42,364 nt of DNA from an uncultured Bacteroidota bacterium (GTDB lineage Bacteria; Bacteroidota; Bacteroidia; Bacteroidales; SZUA-534), in assembly GCA_946186925.1 (NCBI GenBank), contig CAMHPA010000020.1:1-42364 (forward strand), given 5' to 3'. Below, piece after piece: positions 8,561 through 15,946 of this stretch. The position numbers and the translations under genes were made by a program. Each line of letters begins with the position of its first letter. Within the stretch, counting starts at the first letter, position 1. Below the pieces are notes generated by a model, which was given only the letters and a program-made list of their open reading frames with translations, was not told the DNA's origin and ran no database searches.

Positions 8561-9706
8561 ATGAAGTTAAAATCAATTATTCTTTCGGCTGTTGCGCTTG
8601 CAGTTTCGGCAAGCTCGCAGGCACAAATCAAAGTGAAAACCGATGCCGGCGATATGAGCGTCCGCTTTATGGGCCGCACCAATTTCGACGCCGGCACCTA
8701 TCTGTTCTCCGACGCAAAAGTCAACGATGAGCACAACGGCGTGGCGATGAACGACACCCGTCTGGGCGTTCTGGCAAATTTCGACGAGAAGTTCAGCGCA
8801 AAAATCGAAATCTGCTACGCATCGAAAGCCATCTCGTTCCGCGACTTGTGGATTGGCTACAAGCTGAACGACAACAGCACAATCACCGCGGGAAACCACT
8901 TCCAACCTTACGGTGCAAAACCACTCGGCCTGTCGTATAAGTTTGTTGAAGATGCTTCGGCCGACTATGCGTTCTGTCCGTCGCGTAAAATCGGTGTTTC
9001 GTACGCCTACACTTCCGACCCGTTCAACTTCACAGCCGGCCTTTTCAGCGACGGCAATGTTGACAATGGCAAAAACATCGACAAAGGCTGGTCGCTCGCC
9101 GCAAAGGCCATCTACCGCCCGATTCTCGACGAATCGACAGTGCTGCACATCGGTCTGGCTCCAATGTTTGTGCAATCGCCAAACACTGTTTCGTTCACCG
9201 GCTCAATTCCGACAACTGTTGTGAGCAACGGTCTTATCGGCACTGGCGCTCTCGACCCCAAAAACTACTTGCGTATGGAGGCCGAGGCAATCTTCATCAG
9301 CGGAAAACTCTACGTTGAGGGCCACTATATGGCAGCCAATGTCAACGATATTAAATTCACTACAGTTGACACCGCCGGCATTAGCACATCGACAACCGAA
9401 AGCGCCTATCTCGACGGCTTTTACGCACAGGCCAGCTATATGATTATCGGCGACAAGCAGAACTATAACAAAAAGACCGGTTTGGCAGCCAACGCATCGC
9501 CCAAAAGCCTTGAGGTTCTGGCCCGCATAAGCCACCTCAACCTCGATGCCGACCACGTGAAAGCCGGCAAGCAGACCGACTTCACCCTAGGCGCCAACTA
9601 TTTCTTCAGCAAGAATCTGAACCTGAAACTCAACTATATCTTCGCCTCGGTTAAAGACGGCGACAACTACAGTTTTGTTCAGACCCGTCTGCAGTTCTCG
9701 TTCTAA
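8561..9706 (+). CDS. Outer-membrane porin (OprP/OprO-like)
   Basis: This 381-residue protein starts with a signal peptide (MKLKSIILSAVALAVSASSQA, cleavage about residue 22) and continues as a typical beta-barrel: alternating strands with polar/aromatic pattern, FRDLWIGYKLNDN, TAGNHFQPYG and KIGVSYAYTSDPFNFTAGLFSDG stretches as in phosphate-selective-porin-like proteins, and a C-terminal strand ending in phenylalanine (RLQFSF), the signal for BAM insertion. It probably forms a channel; the solute is not deducible. The ATG at 8561 is preferred over the TTG six nt upstream because it gives the clean MKLK signal peptide. The gene ends at a strong bidirectional terminator at 9725. Confidence 0.85.
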   Translation: MKLKSIILSAVALAVSASSQAQIKVKTDAGDMSVRFMGRTNFDAGTYLFSDAKVNDEHNGVAMNDTRLGVLANFDEKFSAKIEICYASKAISFRDLWIGYKLNDNSTITAGNHFQPYGAKPLGLSYKFVEDASADYAFCPSRKIGVSYAYTSDPFNFTAGLFSDGNVDNGKNIDKGWSLAAKAIYRPILDESTVLHIGLAPMFVQSPNTVSFTGSIPTTVVSNGLIGTGALDPKNYLRMEAEAIFISGKLYVEGHYMAANVNDIKFTTVDTAGISTSTTESAYLDGFYAQASYMIIGDKQNYNKKTGLAANASPKSLEVLARISHLNLDADHVKAGKQTDFTLGANYFFSKNLNLKLNYIFASVKDGDNYSFVQTRLQFSF

Positions 9707-9724
9707 ACGCAGACGCGCAAAACG

Positions 9725-9762
9725 CACAAAAAAAGCGGCCCGCAAGAGCCGCTTTTTTGTGT
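9725..9762. terminator. Bidirectional terminator between convergent genes
   Basis: The stem aaaaaagcggc / gccgctttttt has an 8-nt loop and lies 20 nt after the porin stop and 14 nt before the stop of the convergent gene at 9776, so it can serve both transcripts. Confidence 0.88.
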
Positions 9763-9775
9763 TTCTAACGCTATG

Positions 9776-10225
9776 TTACTGAACAACTTTAAAATAGACG
9801 GATTCCGAAAGATAGGTTCCCAATTGGACTTTTATTGTCACCAATGAACCCACATTCATTACCGAATCGGCAAAATTAGTGGTGACTTTTGATGTTTCGC
9901 GAAGTGAACTATTGCCGTAACTATTGTTGCTTTTCAGATGGAAATCGTTGCTATTCTTTAAATCTTCCGATTCACCATCATCAATCTTGCGAGTATAAGT
10001 TCTTTCCCCATTTTCGTAATACACATCGATATTAATATTTGCTGACGAATTGAGTTTTACCTCGATTGTGTCGCCTGTTACATCTTTAAAATTCGAATCA
10101 CATATTTTTATGCTCGGAATGTCTTCAAATTCCTCGCAGTGTGTGGCGAGCAGTGGTAGTGTAAGACCTATTACAAACAGTGGGTGAACGGCCTTTCTTA
10201 GAAAGTTGTTTTTTCTCATATTCAT
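9776..10225 (-). CDS. Small exported protein of unknown function
   Basis: This 149-residue protein is not recognised. It has an N-terminal signal (basic MRKNNFLRK, hydrophobic LFVIGLTLPLLA) followed by a cysteine at residue 30 (LLATHC), a poor lipobox because of the His at -1; it may be a lipoprotein or a plain exported protein. The mature part looks beta-rich and Ser/Asn-rich. It is the last gene of an apparent three-gene set (11604 to 9776, gaps of 2 and 15 nt) with a lipoprotein and a beta-barrel protein, so it probably acts in the same envelope complex. ATG 10219 is an equally possible start. Confidence 0.65.
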   Translation of the reverse strand: MNMRKNNFLRKAVHPLFVIGLTLPLLATHCEEFEDIPSIKICDSNFKDVTGDTIEVKLNSSANINIDVYYENGERTYTRKIDDGESEDLKNSNDFHLKSNNSYGNSSLRETSKVTTNFADSVMNVGSLVTIKVQLGTYLSESVYFKVVQ

Positions 10226-10240
10226 AAAAGTTTAAGTTCT

Positions 10241-10858
10241 CTACCAGAATAAGTTTTGCGTCACGCCAAGGTCAAAACGTCCGTCGGAAAGCCAAGTCTT
10301 CTCTCCGTCTCTCACATAGCGGATGTCGAAAGTTCCTGACACAATAACTTTCTCGAAAATCTCGTCCACATAGAGCATTTGTACTCGTTTGAAATAAAAA
10401 TTGCCGCTGCGGATGTCGGAGACAATCTCTTGTGGATTATTGTCGCGTCTCACTAAAACTTTTATGTCGGGGTTTGTCAAATCGAAAAATTTCCCGTTGA
10501 GCAGGTAAAGTTTTTTGAAACTGTCGATAACCGAGTCACACGGGATGATTATCGTCAATGACATATCCTCTTCGATTAACCATTCGTACCTGCCTTTGTA
10601 TGTCTGACAACCATTCATTGTGAGTTCCAAAGTCGAATCGTTGTCGTGCCACTCCATAGTGAAGGGGATATCTCGCCAGCACGATGAAAAATACGAGGTT
10701 CCCATCTGTGCCCCAAATGTGTTGTATCCCCATTCGGTGTATTTGGGAAGGCCGGAGTCGTCGGGGTCAGCAATCCATATTGAGTTATCGATACTGTCAC
10801 TTTTCTCGCAGGCGGCAAACAGACCTGCGGCAACCATACATATTATCAGCTTTTTCAT
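10241..10858 (-). CDS. Lipoprotein of unknown function
   Basis: This 205-residue protein begins MKKLIICMVAAGLFAAC, a signal peptide with a standard lipobox (FAAC, Cys17), so it should be lipid-anchored. The mature part is rich in Trp, Tyr and acidic residues and in short beta-prone stretches; no known domain is evident. It starts 2 nt after the stop of the beta-barrel gene upstream and is followed 15 nt later by another small exported protein, which points to a single transcript and perhaps one envelope complex. Confidence 0.75.
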   Translation of the reverse strand: MKKLIICMVAAGLFAACEKSDSIDNSIWIADPDDSGLPKYTEWGYNTFGAQMGTSYFSSCWRDIPFTMEWHDNDSTLELTMNGCQTYKGRYEWLIEEDMSLTIIIPCDSVIDSFKKLYLLNGKFFDLTNPDIKVLVRRDNNPQEIVSDIRSGNFYFKRVQMLYVDEIFEKVIVSGTFDIRYVRDGEKTWLSDGRFDLGVTQNLFW

Positions 10859-10860
10859 AA

Positions 10861-11604
10861 TTATTCCTCCGATTTGTTTTTTGCGAATTGATAAGTTATT
10901 TGAATACCGCCGCCAAAATTGTTGGTGTCGCCAAAACTCGACATTGAGCCTATGGCGACAGTGTAAGGGAATTGAATTTCAACGCCAAATGATTTTTGAT
11001 GGCCAATCTGGCAACCCGCTGCGCAGTATACGGGCATTGCAAAATTGTCGGCAGTGGGGATTATGTTATCTGTATCGGGGGTATAATCAATGTCGTTGCG
11101 ATACAGATTGGTTTTTGTGGAAGATGAGCAGCGAAAATTCAATACTGCGCCGGCACGTATATACGGCGATGGACGGCCTGTGCCACGTATTGTGAATCGG
11201 AATTCGAGCGGAATGCCGACATAAAAATTGCTTTGATCGATTGATTTAATCCGGGAATAGTAAGTGTCGCAGCCGTCTTCTTTATATTTGTAGTAGAAAT
11301 AAGAGTAGTTCGACTCGTATTTGCTAAGCGTGTTAGTGATTCGCAAACCTGTCGACAGACTGAATTTCGGAGTTATATAATATTCCGGCGTAAAGCTTAA
11401 ATATACGCTCGTGGCAATTTTCGGGTCCCAATCGTACAAATATTTGTCTGTCGAGCGGTAGGCTCTGATATTGTCTATCTCACGGAGAGTAACACCAACC
11501 AAATTTGTTCCGGCAGAAACATTCATTGCCCAATGAGGCTCACCGGCCAAACAGCTTGAAATGATACCTATTGGTATGGCTGTCATAAAGATTAGTTTTT
11601 TCAT
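10861..11604 (-). CDS. Outer-membrane beta-barrel protein
   Basis: This 247-residue protein has a signal peptide (cleavage near Ala21, SSCLAGEPHW) and the alternating pattern of a small (about eight- to ten-strand) barrel like the OMP_b-brl families of Bacteroidota: VYLSFTPEYYITPKFSLSTGLRI, FYVGIPLEFRFTIRGTGRPSPYIRAGAVLNF and a late strand GGGIQITYQF. It is first in the set with the two genes at 10241 and 9776. It lacks the ECF-like upstream element shared by the two barrel genes further upstream. Function unknown. Confidence 0.75.
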   Translation of the reverse strand: MKKLIFMTAIPIGIISSCLAGEPHWAMNVSAGTNLVGVTLREIDNIRAYRSTDKYLYDWDPKIATSVYLSFTPEYYITPKFSLSTGLRITNTLSKYESNYSYFYYKYKEDGCDTYYSRIKSIDQSNFYVGIPLEFRFTIRGTGRPSPYIRAGAVLNFRCSSSTKTNLYRNDIDYTPDTDNIIPTADNFAMPVYCAAGCQIGHQKSFGVEIQFPYTVAIGSMSSFGDTNNFGGGIQITYQFAKNKSEE

Positions 11605-11690
11605 TTTTTGTGTTTTTATTAGTGAATATCAGTTTAACGATGTTTTATTCCAAATAGTATGTTCCGGTATTTGGAACCGCCACCAACGGC

Positions 11691-11724
11691 AAAAGCTAAA
11701 ATGCGCAAGCACATTTTAGCCTTT
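11691..11724 (-). terminator. Probable terminator after beta-barrel gene 11760-12539
   Basis: Read on the minus strand, the hairpin aggctaaaatg / cattttagctttt lies about 35 nt after the stop at 11760. The T-run is short and interrupted. It separates this gene from the next minus-strand set. Confidence 0.6.
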
Positions 11725-11759
11725 GTTTTTAACGGACTTGTCTGACTGTTTCTGCCATA

Positions 11760-12539
11760 TTAATTTGCGCTGCCGCCGCCAAATTTGTAGTGAACGCTCA
11801 GCTCAACGCGGTAGCTGCGCCAGCTGAAGTCGCGAATCTCAATCTTTTCAGGATTCTCATCATCGCGTGTTCCGTAGTAAACGGTTCCCTTGTGGCTCAT
11901 ATCCTTTGTCAATCCGCCGTAGAAGTCGGTTGAGAAGGCGAATTTGTCGTTGAGGTCGAAACGCAGGCCTGTGGTGAAACCAACCGAGTGCAGCTCGCCA
12001 ACATTTTTGGAAATACCTTTGCGGTAGTTGTACTCAACACCGAAGTTGGGGTTGAACTTGCCAATCTGATAGCCGATTTTCACCGGCACCGAAATCATTG
12101 CATAGTCGGTTGACGCCTCTTTCTTGCCAACAATTCGCTCGCCTTCGCCGTCCTGCTCATCCCAGTTGATGAACATTTCCTGACGGTCGTCGCAGTCATC
12201 ATCGTCCAAATGCCACGTGTAGCTGCCCAGTTGCAGAAAGTAAGAACCTTTCACGTATTTGCCTTCATTCTGGGTGCGATAGCTGTCGTTTTCAGCCATA
12301 TAGTGTCCGCGCACGCCGATGCCGATGGTAAGGTGGCTGCTCAGAACGGTTTTCACGCCGAAGCCCAAATGAGTAGATACTGATGCGCCCGGGTTCCAAA
12401 CCATATTATCGTTGACCACAGCCGGTGTGCAAATAGCTGTCCAAACGCCGCTACCTATGTTCACATCGAACGATGTCTGCGCAACTGTGATGTTTTGCGC
12501 TGCAATGAGCATAATGCCCAGAAATCCAATCTTTTTCAT
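11760..12539 (-). CDS. Outer-membrane beta-barrel protein, paralogue A
   Basis: This 259-residue protein has a signal peptide (MKKIGFLGIMLIAAQNITVAQ) and an outer-membrane barrel pattern: VSTHLGFGVKTVLSSHLTIGIGVRGHYMAE, MISVPVKIGYQIGKFNPNFGVEYNYR and a closing strand RVELSVHYKFGG. It matches its upstream neighbour (12634-13359) along the length, including the signal peptide, the IGYxIGKFxPNxGVE block and the GLTxDM block, so the two arose by tandem duplication. An acidic Asp cluster (DDDDCDD) with cysteine sits in a predicted surface loop where the paralogue has a different sequence. An ECF-like promoter lies 38 nt before the ATG. Confidence 0.8.
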   Translation of the reverse strand: MKKIGFLGIMLIAAQNITVAQTSFDVNIGSGVWTAICTPAVVNDNMVWNPGASVSTHLGFGVKTVLSSHLTIGIGVRGHYMAENDSYRTQNEGKYVKGSYFLQLGSYTWHLDDDDCDDRQEMFINWDEQDGEGERIVGKKEASTDYAMISVPVKIGYQIGKFNPNFGVEYNYRKGISKNVGELHSVGFTTGLRFDLNDKFAFSTDFYGGLTKDMSHKGTVYYGTRDDENPEKIEIRDFSWRSYRVELSVHYKFGGGSAN

Positions 12540-12576
12540 AATATTTGAGTTTTAAAATTTTTAATTCTTTCGACTA

Positions 12577-12603
12577 TATGATGCGGATTTTTGAAAAGGT
12601 TGC
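12577..12603 (-). promoter_or_regulatory. ECF-sigma-like promoter, copy A
   Basis: On the minus strand GCAACC (12598-12603) is separated by 16 nt from TCATA (12577-12581). The surrounding 32 bp (12577-12608) match the region before the paralogous gene (13397-13428) at 30 of 32 positions, and both -10 elements lie 38 nt from their start codons. The aac-containing -35 and 16-nt spacer resemble promoters of ECF sigma factors rather than the housekeeping TTTG/TAnnTTTG type. Confidence 0.5.
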
Positions 12604-12633
12604 AGTTTGTTTGCAACTTTTTTTATAAAAATA

Positions 12634-13359
12634 TTATTCCGATTTCCCCAATCGGTAGCTTATGCCGATATCAATCCTTTGTGTGCGCCACATATGAGTT
12701 TCCGACGAGCGGGATACGATTTCCCAACCTTCGTCATTGGTGGTGTCATAGGTTGTCACAGTACTGTACATTTTCATGTCCGCTGTCAACCCGCTGAGAT
12801 AGTTGCAAGTCAGGTTCAATCGCTCTGTCAGACTATATTGCAAGCCAGCCGTCACACCGAACATGTTGTTGTTCGAAACTCCATTTGTGTTGATGCGGTA
12901 GCCAAATTCTACACCCACATTTGGCGTGAATTTGCCTATATTGTAACCAATGCGCAGCGGTATGGCTATCAGAAAATGCTGGGCTGCCCCTTCTGCATCG
13001 CCGCAATTGTGCCCGTAACCATAACCTTCGTCATCGGTCCATTCGAACTTGCGGTATCCGTTTGAACCAATATACTCGTCAGATGAGCACGCCGACTTAT
13101 AACTGCCATTTGCTGACAGATAGTGAAAACTCAAGCCGGCATCGAGCATTATTCCTGAATGGAATGTGTTGTTCAGCGATGCGCCGACTGACAATGTTGG
13201 TGTGAAATTCGGGGTTATGACATTTTCCCCGTTGACGTTCGGTTTGTCGCAAGGTGCTGTCCACAAGCCGCTTCCGGCGTTGAGGTTGATTGAAAGTTGC
13301 GCGTTGGCAATGCCGTGCGCAGCGATGAGCATCAAGCTCAAAAAACAAATCTTTTTCAT
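12634..13359 (-). CDS. Outer-membrane beta-barrel protein, paralogue B
   Basis: This 241-residue protein has the signal peptide MKKICFLSLMLIAAHGIANAQ followed by barrel-like strands: TPTLSVGASLNNTFHSGIMLDAGLSFHY, FLIAIPLRIGYNIGKFTPNVGVEFGYR and a last strand QRIDIGISYRLG. It is a tandem paralogue of 11760-12539. A loop around residues 90-125 has two cysteines (SACSSDE, HNCGDAE) and differs strongly from paralogue A, as expected for surface-exposed, fast-changing loops. It has its own ECF-like promoter copy. Role unknown; adhesion, transport or immune evasion are all possible. Confidence 0.8.
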   Translation of the reverse strand: MKKICFLSLMLIAAHGIANAQLSINLNAGSGLWTAPCDKPNVNGENVITPNFTPTLSVGASLNNTFHSGIMLDAGLSFHYLSANGSYKSACSSDEYIGSNGYRKFEWTDDEGYGYGHNCGDAEGAAQHFLIAIPLRIGYNIGKFTPNVGVEFGYRINTNGVSNNNMFGVTAGLQYSLTERLNLTCNYLSGLTADMKMYSTVTTYDTTNDEGWEIVSRSSETHMWRTQRIDIGISYRLGKSE

Positions 13360-13396
13360 ATTATAAAAGTTTAAGTTTTTAAAGTTATTACACCCC

Positions 13397-13423
13397 TATG
13401 ATGCGGATTTCGGAAAAGGTTGC
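13397..13423 (-). promoter_or_regulatory. ECF-sigma-like promoter, copy B
   Basis: On the minus strand GCAACC (13418-13423) and TCATA (13397-13401) are 16 nt apart, 38 nt before the start codon of the gene ending at 12634. The arrangement and sequence repeat copy A at 12577-12603. Confidence 0.5.
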
Positions 13424-13473
13424 AGTTTTTTTCGAAAAAAATCATTCTTCTCTTTTTCGGTCGCGGCCGAAAA

Positions 13474-13587
13474 CAAAAAAGCCGGCTCACTTTTGGTGTC
13501 CGGCTTGATTGGCGGCTGGTGAAACCGCTTTAGCAACTAAAAACTATTTATGAAGAAACTTTTGTATTCGTTCTGTTTTTTTTGACG
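13474..13587 (-). ncRNA. Candidate small RNA (about 110 nt)
   Basis: On the minus strand a -7-like box TACTTTTA (13591-13598, one mismatch to TAnnTTTG) is followed by about 110 nt that contain no ATG frame, then a small stem-loop (gcgg/ccgc, near 13515-13532) and a terminator-like hairpin (aagccgg/ccggctt, 13479-13506) followed by six T residues. Four phased repeats lie just upstream of the box. This is the layout of a regulated, untranslated transcript. It is inferred only from these signals; the hairpin could instead be a leader attenuator for the gene starting at 13359. Confidence 0.3.
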
Positions 13588-13620
13588 ATGTAAAAGTACA
13601 ACGCACCTGAATAGCAGATG

Positions 13621-13658
13621 GTTAACGGTGGGTTAAAAACAGTTAACGAAAGGTTAAA
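13621..13658 (-). promoter_or_regulatory. Four helically phased GTTAA repeats (putative activator site)
   Basis: GTTAAC, GTTAAA, GTTAAC and GTTAAA start at 13621, 13632, 13642 and 13653, that is every 11, 10 and 11 bp, one turn of the helix each. They cover about -34 to -71 relative to the candidate minus-strand start near 13587, replacing a recognisable -33 element, as activator sites often do. The binding protein is unknown. Confidence 0.5.
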
Positions 13659-13830
13659 GCTTTTTTTGATGCCAGATTGAAAAACAAATAACAACCCCGT
13701 TATTGGTTGCATTTCAATGAAATAGACGCACAATTATGCAACGCCTACGGCGCAGTCGCCTGACTGCGGAACATTTCTGCCGATATTCATTTCCTAACTG
13801 GGATTGCCAATTAATTCAAAAAATGCACAT

Positions 13831-13862
13831 TTTACCCTCAAAACCTAAAAACACTATATTTG
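13831..13862 (+). promoter_or_regulatory. Promoter of the TlpA-like lipoprotein gene
   Basis: TATATTTG at 13855-13862 is a perfect -7 box; TTTA at 13831-13834 lies 20 nt upstream at the -33 position. The start of transcription would be about 15 nt before the ATG at 13881. It also shows that the in-frame TTG at 13860 is promoter, not start codon. Confidence 0.65.
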
Positions 13863-13880
13863 CCGAAAATACCAAACGTT

Positions 13881-15053
13881 ATGCGTAGAGGAGTAATATT
13901 CATTTCCGCGTTCGTGGCGAGCCTTGCGGCCTGCAACTCATCGCACGAGCCGGAGCACCAGCTGTCGGTGTCGGGAACCATTGACGGTGCCGCTGGCAAA
14001 TACCTGAAAATCATCGATATGACAAAGCCGGGATTTCAGCCTGACTCAATTCAGATTGGCGATTCGGGGCGATTCGCTTTCAGCCAGAAAAGTGCTGAGC
14101 CGAAGGATTTTGTGCTCTACATTGAGCCCGAAAACAACATCCGCGTTCTGCCTTGTCCCGACGAGAATGTGGTTGTTATCGCCGCTTATCCCAATGTGGC
14201 CGCCACGTTTTCGGTTGCCGGTTCGCCCGAATCGGAACGGCTGGCCGGACTTCTGCGCAAGCACCATCAGTCGAACTTCGTGCTCGACACGCTCAACCAA
14301 TATTATATGGCGCATCAGCTCGACAGAAAATTTGAGCAGATTCGTGCCGACGTGCGCGCAAAATCCGATTCGGTTTACCGCGCCGACCGCCAGCTGCACG
14401 AACGATTCATTGCAGAAAAGCCCGGCTCGCTGGCAAGCTACGTGGCTCTGTCGTCGAAGTTGGGACTGCGCACCAATCTGTTTAATATTCAAGACGATTT
14501 CAAATATTTTGAAATGGTCGACACTGCGCTGATGAATCACTACGACACCATCGCCATCACCCTGATGCTCGACCGCTATGTTGCTCAGGCGCGCGCGGTT
14601 GCCACAATGCAGCCAAAACGCGGCGGGCAGATTCAGGTGGGCGACACAATGCCCGACATTGCCTTGTCGAATCCTTACGGCGACACCATCCGCGTGTCAA
14701 ATCTTAAGTCTAAATATTTGCTGGTCAGCTTTTGGGGCAGTTGGTGCAAACCGTGCCGCGAGGCTCATCCCGAACTGCGCAAAGTGTTCCGCACCTACCG
14801 TTACCGCGGATTCGACATCTACTCGGTGGCTCTTGAGCGCAGTCTTGATGACTGGAAAAACACCATCCGCGAAGACCGCCTGATTTGGGTGAACCACGTG
14901 AGCGAGCTCAACTATATGGACAGCCGTGTGGCGCGCCAACTTGGCATCGACGCCATTCCGTTCAACCTGCTCATTGACGCCGACCGCGTTGTTCTGGCCA
15001 AAAACCTGACACCGGCCCAACTCGATGCCAAACTGGTCGAATTGCTAAAATAA
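13881..15053 (+). CDS. TlpA-like thioredoxin-fold lipoprotein
   Basis: This 390-residue protein starts with a lipoprotein signal (lipobox LAAC, Cys18). Residues about 25-110 look like the DUF4369 beta domain common in Bacteroidota thiol-disulfide proteins, a helical linker spans 115-240, and a TlpA/AhpC-type thioredoxin fold spans 250-390 with the redox motif W288-C-K-P-C292 and cis-Pro360 (AIPF). It probably reduces or shuffles disulfides at the periplasmic face of a membrane. The ATG at 13881 is chosen because the upstream TTG in the same frame lies inside the -7 box. It is followed by lpxH after 8 nt, so the two are probably co-transcribed. Confidence 0.88.
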   Translation: MRRGVIFISAFVASLAACNSSHEPEHQLSVSGTIDGAAGKYLKIIDMTKPGFQPDSIQIGDSGRFAFSQKSAEPKDFVLYIEPENNIRVLPCPDENVVVIAAYPNVAATFSVAGSPESERLAGLLRKHHQSNFVLDTLNQYYMAHQLDRKFEQIRADVRAKSDSVYRADRQLHERFIAEKPGSLASYVALSSKLGLRTNLFNIQDDFKYFEMVDTALMNHYDTIAITLMLDRYVAQARAVATMQPKRGGQIQVGDTMPDIALSNPYGDTIRVSNLKSKYLLVSFWGSWCKPCREAHPELRKVFRTYRYRGFDIYSVALERSLDDWKNTIREDRLIWVNHVSELNYMDSRVARQLGIDAIPFNLLIDADRVVLAKNLTPAQLDAKLVELLK

Positions 15054-15061
15054 CGCACAAG

Positions 15062-15862
15062 GTGGGCAAGGTCTATTTTGCATCGGATATGCACCTGGGT
15101 TACCCTGATTTGAAGCAGGGCGCCTGGCGTGAGCAGTTGTTTGTCAAATGGTTAAACGCCGTCAGTGCCGATGCCGACGAGCTTTATCTGGTTGGCGATG
15201 TGTTCGATTTCTGGTTCGAGTACCACAATGTGGTGCCAAAGGGCTTTGTGCGCACGCTGGGCAAGCTTGCGCAGATGGTTGAGAGCGGAATCAAGGTGCA
15301 CTTTTTCGCCGGCAACCACGACTCGTGGACCTTCGGATACCTGCGCGACGAGATTGGTTTGATTGTCCACGACGATTGGTTTGAGACCGAGATTCGGGGC
15401 AAGCGCTTCTACATCTCGCACGGCGACGGCGTTGGCCCCGGCGACTATACGTACAAGTTCATCAAGTGGATGTTCCACAACCGGATAGTGAGATTTTTGT
15501 TCAGGAATGTGCTTCCTCCCGATTGGGGCGTGTGGTACGGGCACAAATGGTCGAACTCGAGCCGCGGCAAAAAAGGCATTGAGCCGCTTGGCTATCTGGG
15601 CGACGACAAGGAGAAGATTGTCCTTCACTCGAAAGAGCTGCTGAAAACAAAAAACTACGACTATATGGTTTTCGGGCACCGGCATCTTGTTGTCGATAAG
15701 CAAATTGCTGAGGGCACAAGATTGATTGAGCTTGGCGACTGGCTCACCAATTTCTCGTATGGCGTTTTCGACGGGCAGACATTCCAAATTATCACCAACT
15801 ATGACAAAATCAGTAATTTAACCGCCACTGCATCGGCACCGACCGGCATCGAGAAAAAATAA
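15062..15862 (+). CDS. lpxH: UDP-2,3-diacylglucosamine diphosphatase (LpxH-like)
   Basis: This 266-residue calcineurin-type metallophosphatase fits LpxH, which hydrolyses UDP-2,3-diacylglucosamine to lipid X and UMP at the inner membrane in lipid A synthesis. The metal ligands are visible: Asp9 and His11 (SDMHLG), Asp46 (GDVFDFW), Asn85-His86 (GNHD), His120 (SHGD) and His206/His208 (GHRH). The start is GTG at 15062: no ATG precedes the essential SDMHLG motif, and the next ATG (within it) would remove Asp9. It begins 8 nt after the thioredoxin-like gene. Its closest functional partner in the window is lpxK at 19271. The C-terminal 15 residues are a variable tail. Confidence 0.85.
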   Translation: MGKVYFASDMHLGYPDLKQGAWREQLFVKWLNAVSADADELYLVGDVFDFWFEYHNVVPKGFVRTLGKLAQMVESGIKVHFFAGNHDSWTFGYLRDEIGLIVHDDWFETEIRGKRFYISHGDGVGPGDYTYKFIKWMFHNRIVRFLFRNVLPPDWGVWYGHKWSNSSRGKKGIEPLGYLGDDKEKIVLHSKELLKTKNYDYMVFGHRHLVVDKQIAEGTRLIELGDWLTNFSYGVFDGQTFQIITNYDKISNLTATASAPTGIEKK

Positions 15863-15876
15863 AACCGAAAAAAGAT

Positions 15877-15906
15877 TTTTTAATTGCATGCCGATAGGTA
15901 TATTTG
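15877..15906 (+). promoter_or_regulatory. Promoter of the lipoprotein gene at 15947
   Basis: TATATTTG at 15899-15906 is a perfect -7 box and a T-run (15876-15880) stands at the -33 position. It gives a leader of about 37 nt to the ATG at 15947. Confidence 0.6.
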
Positions 15907-15946
15907 AAACATTGAAATTATAGGACACAACTAAAAAATAATTAAT

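Larger units (their letters stand above)
13360..13880. other. Long divergent intergenic region
   Basis: This 521-bp region separates the leftward beta-barrel genes from the rightward envelope block. In order it holds the second ECF-like promoter (13397-13423), a hairpin at 13454-13473, a minus-strand terminator-like hairpin (13479-13506), the candidate small RNA, four phased GTTAA repeats (13621-13658), a small stem-loop without T-run (cgcagtc/gactgcg, 13751-13768) and the promoter for the lipoprotein gene (13855-13862). The frame at 13548-13733 (-) has no family resemblance and overlaps these signals. Confidence 0.6.

Noticed and set aside
13548..13733. 61-residue frame on the minus strand
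   Set aside because: It covers the phased repeats and the candidate promoter, has no family resemblance and no start signal.
13860..13880. TTG start for the thioredoxin-like lipoprotein
   Set aside because: This TTG is the end of the perfect -7 box TATATTTG; the ATG at 13881 gives a proper lipoprotein signal peptide.
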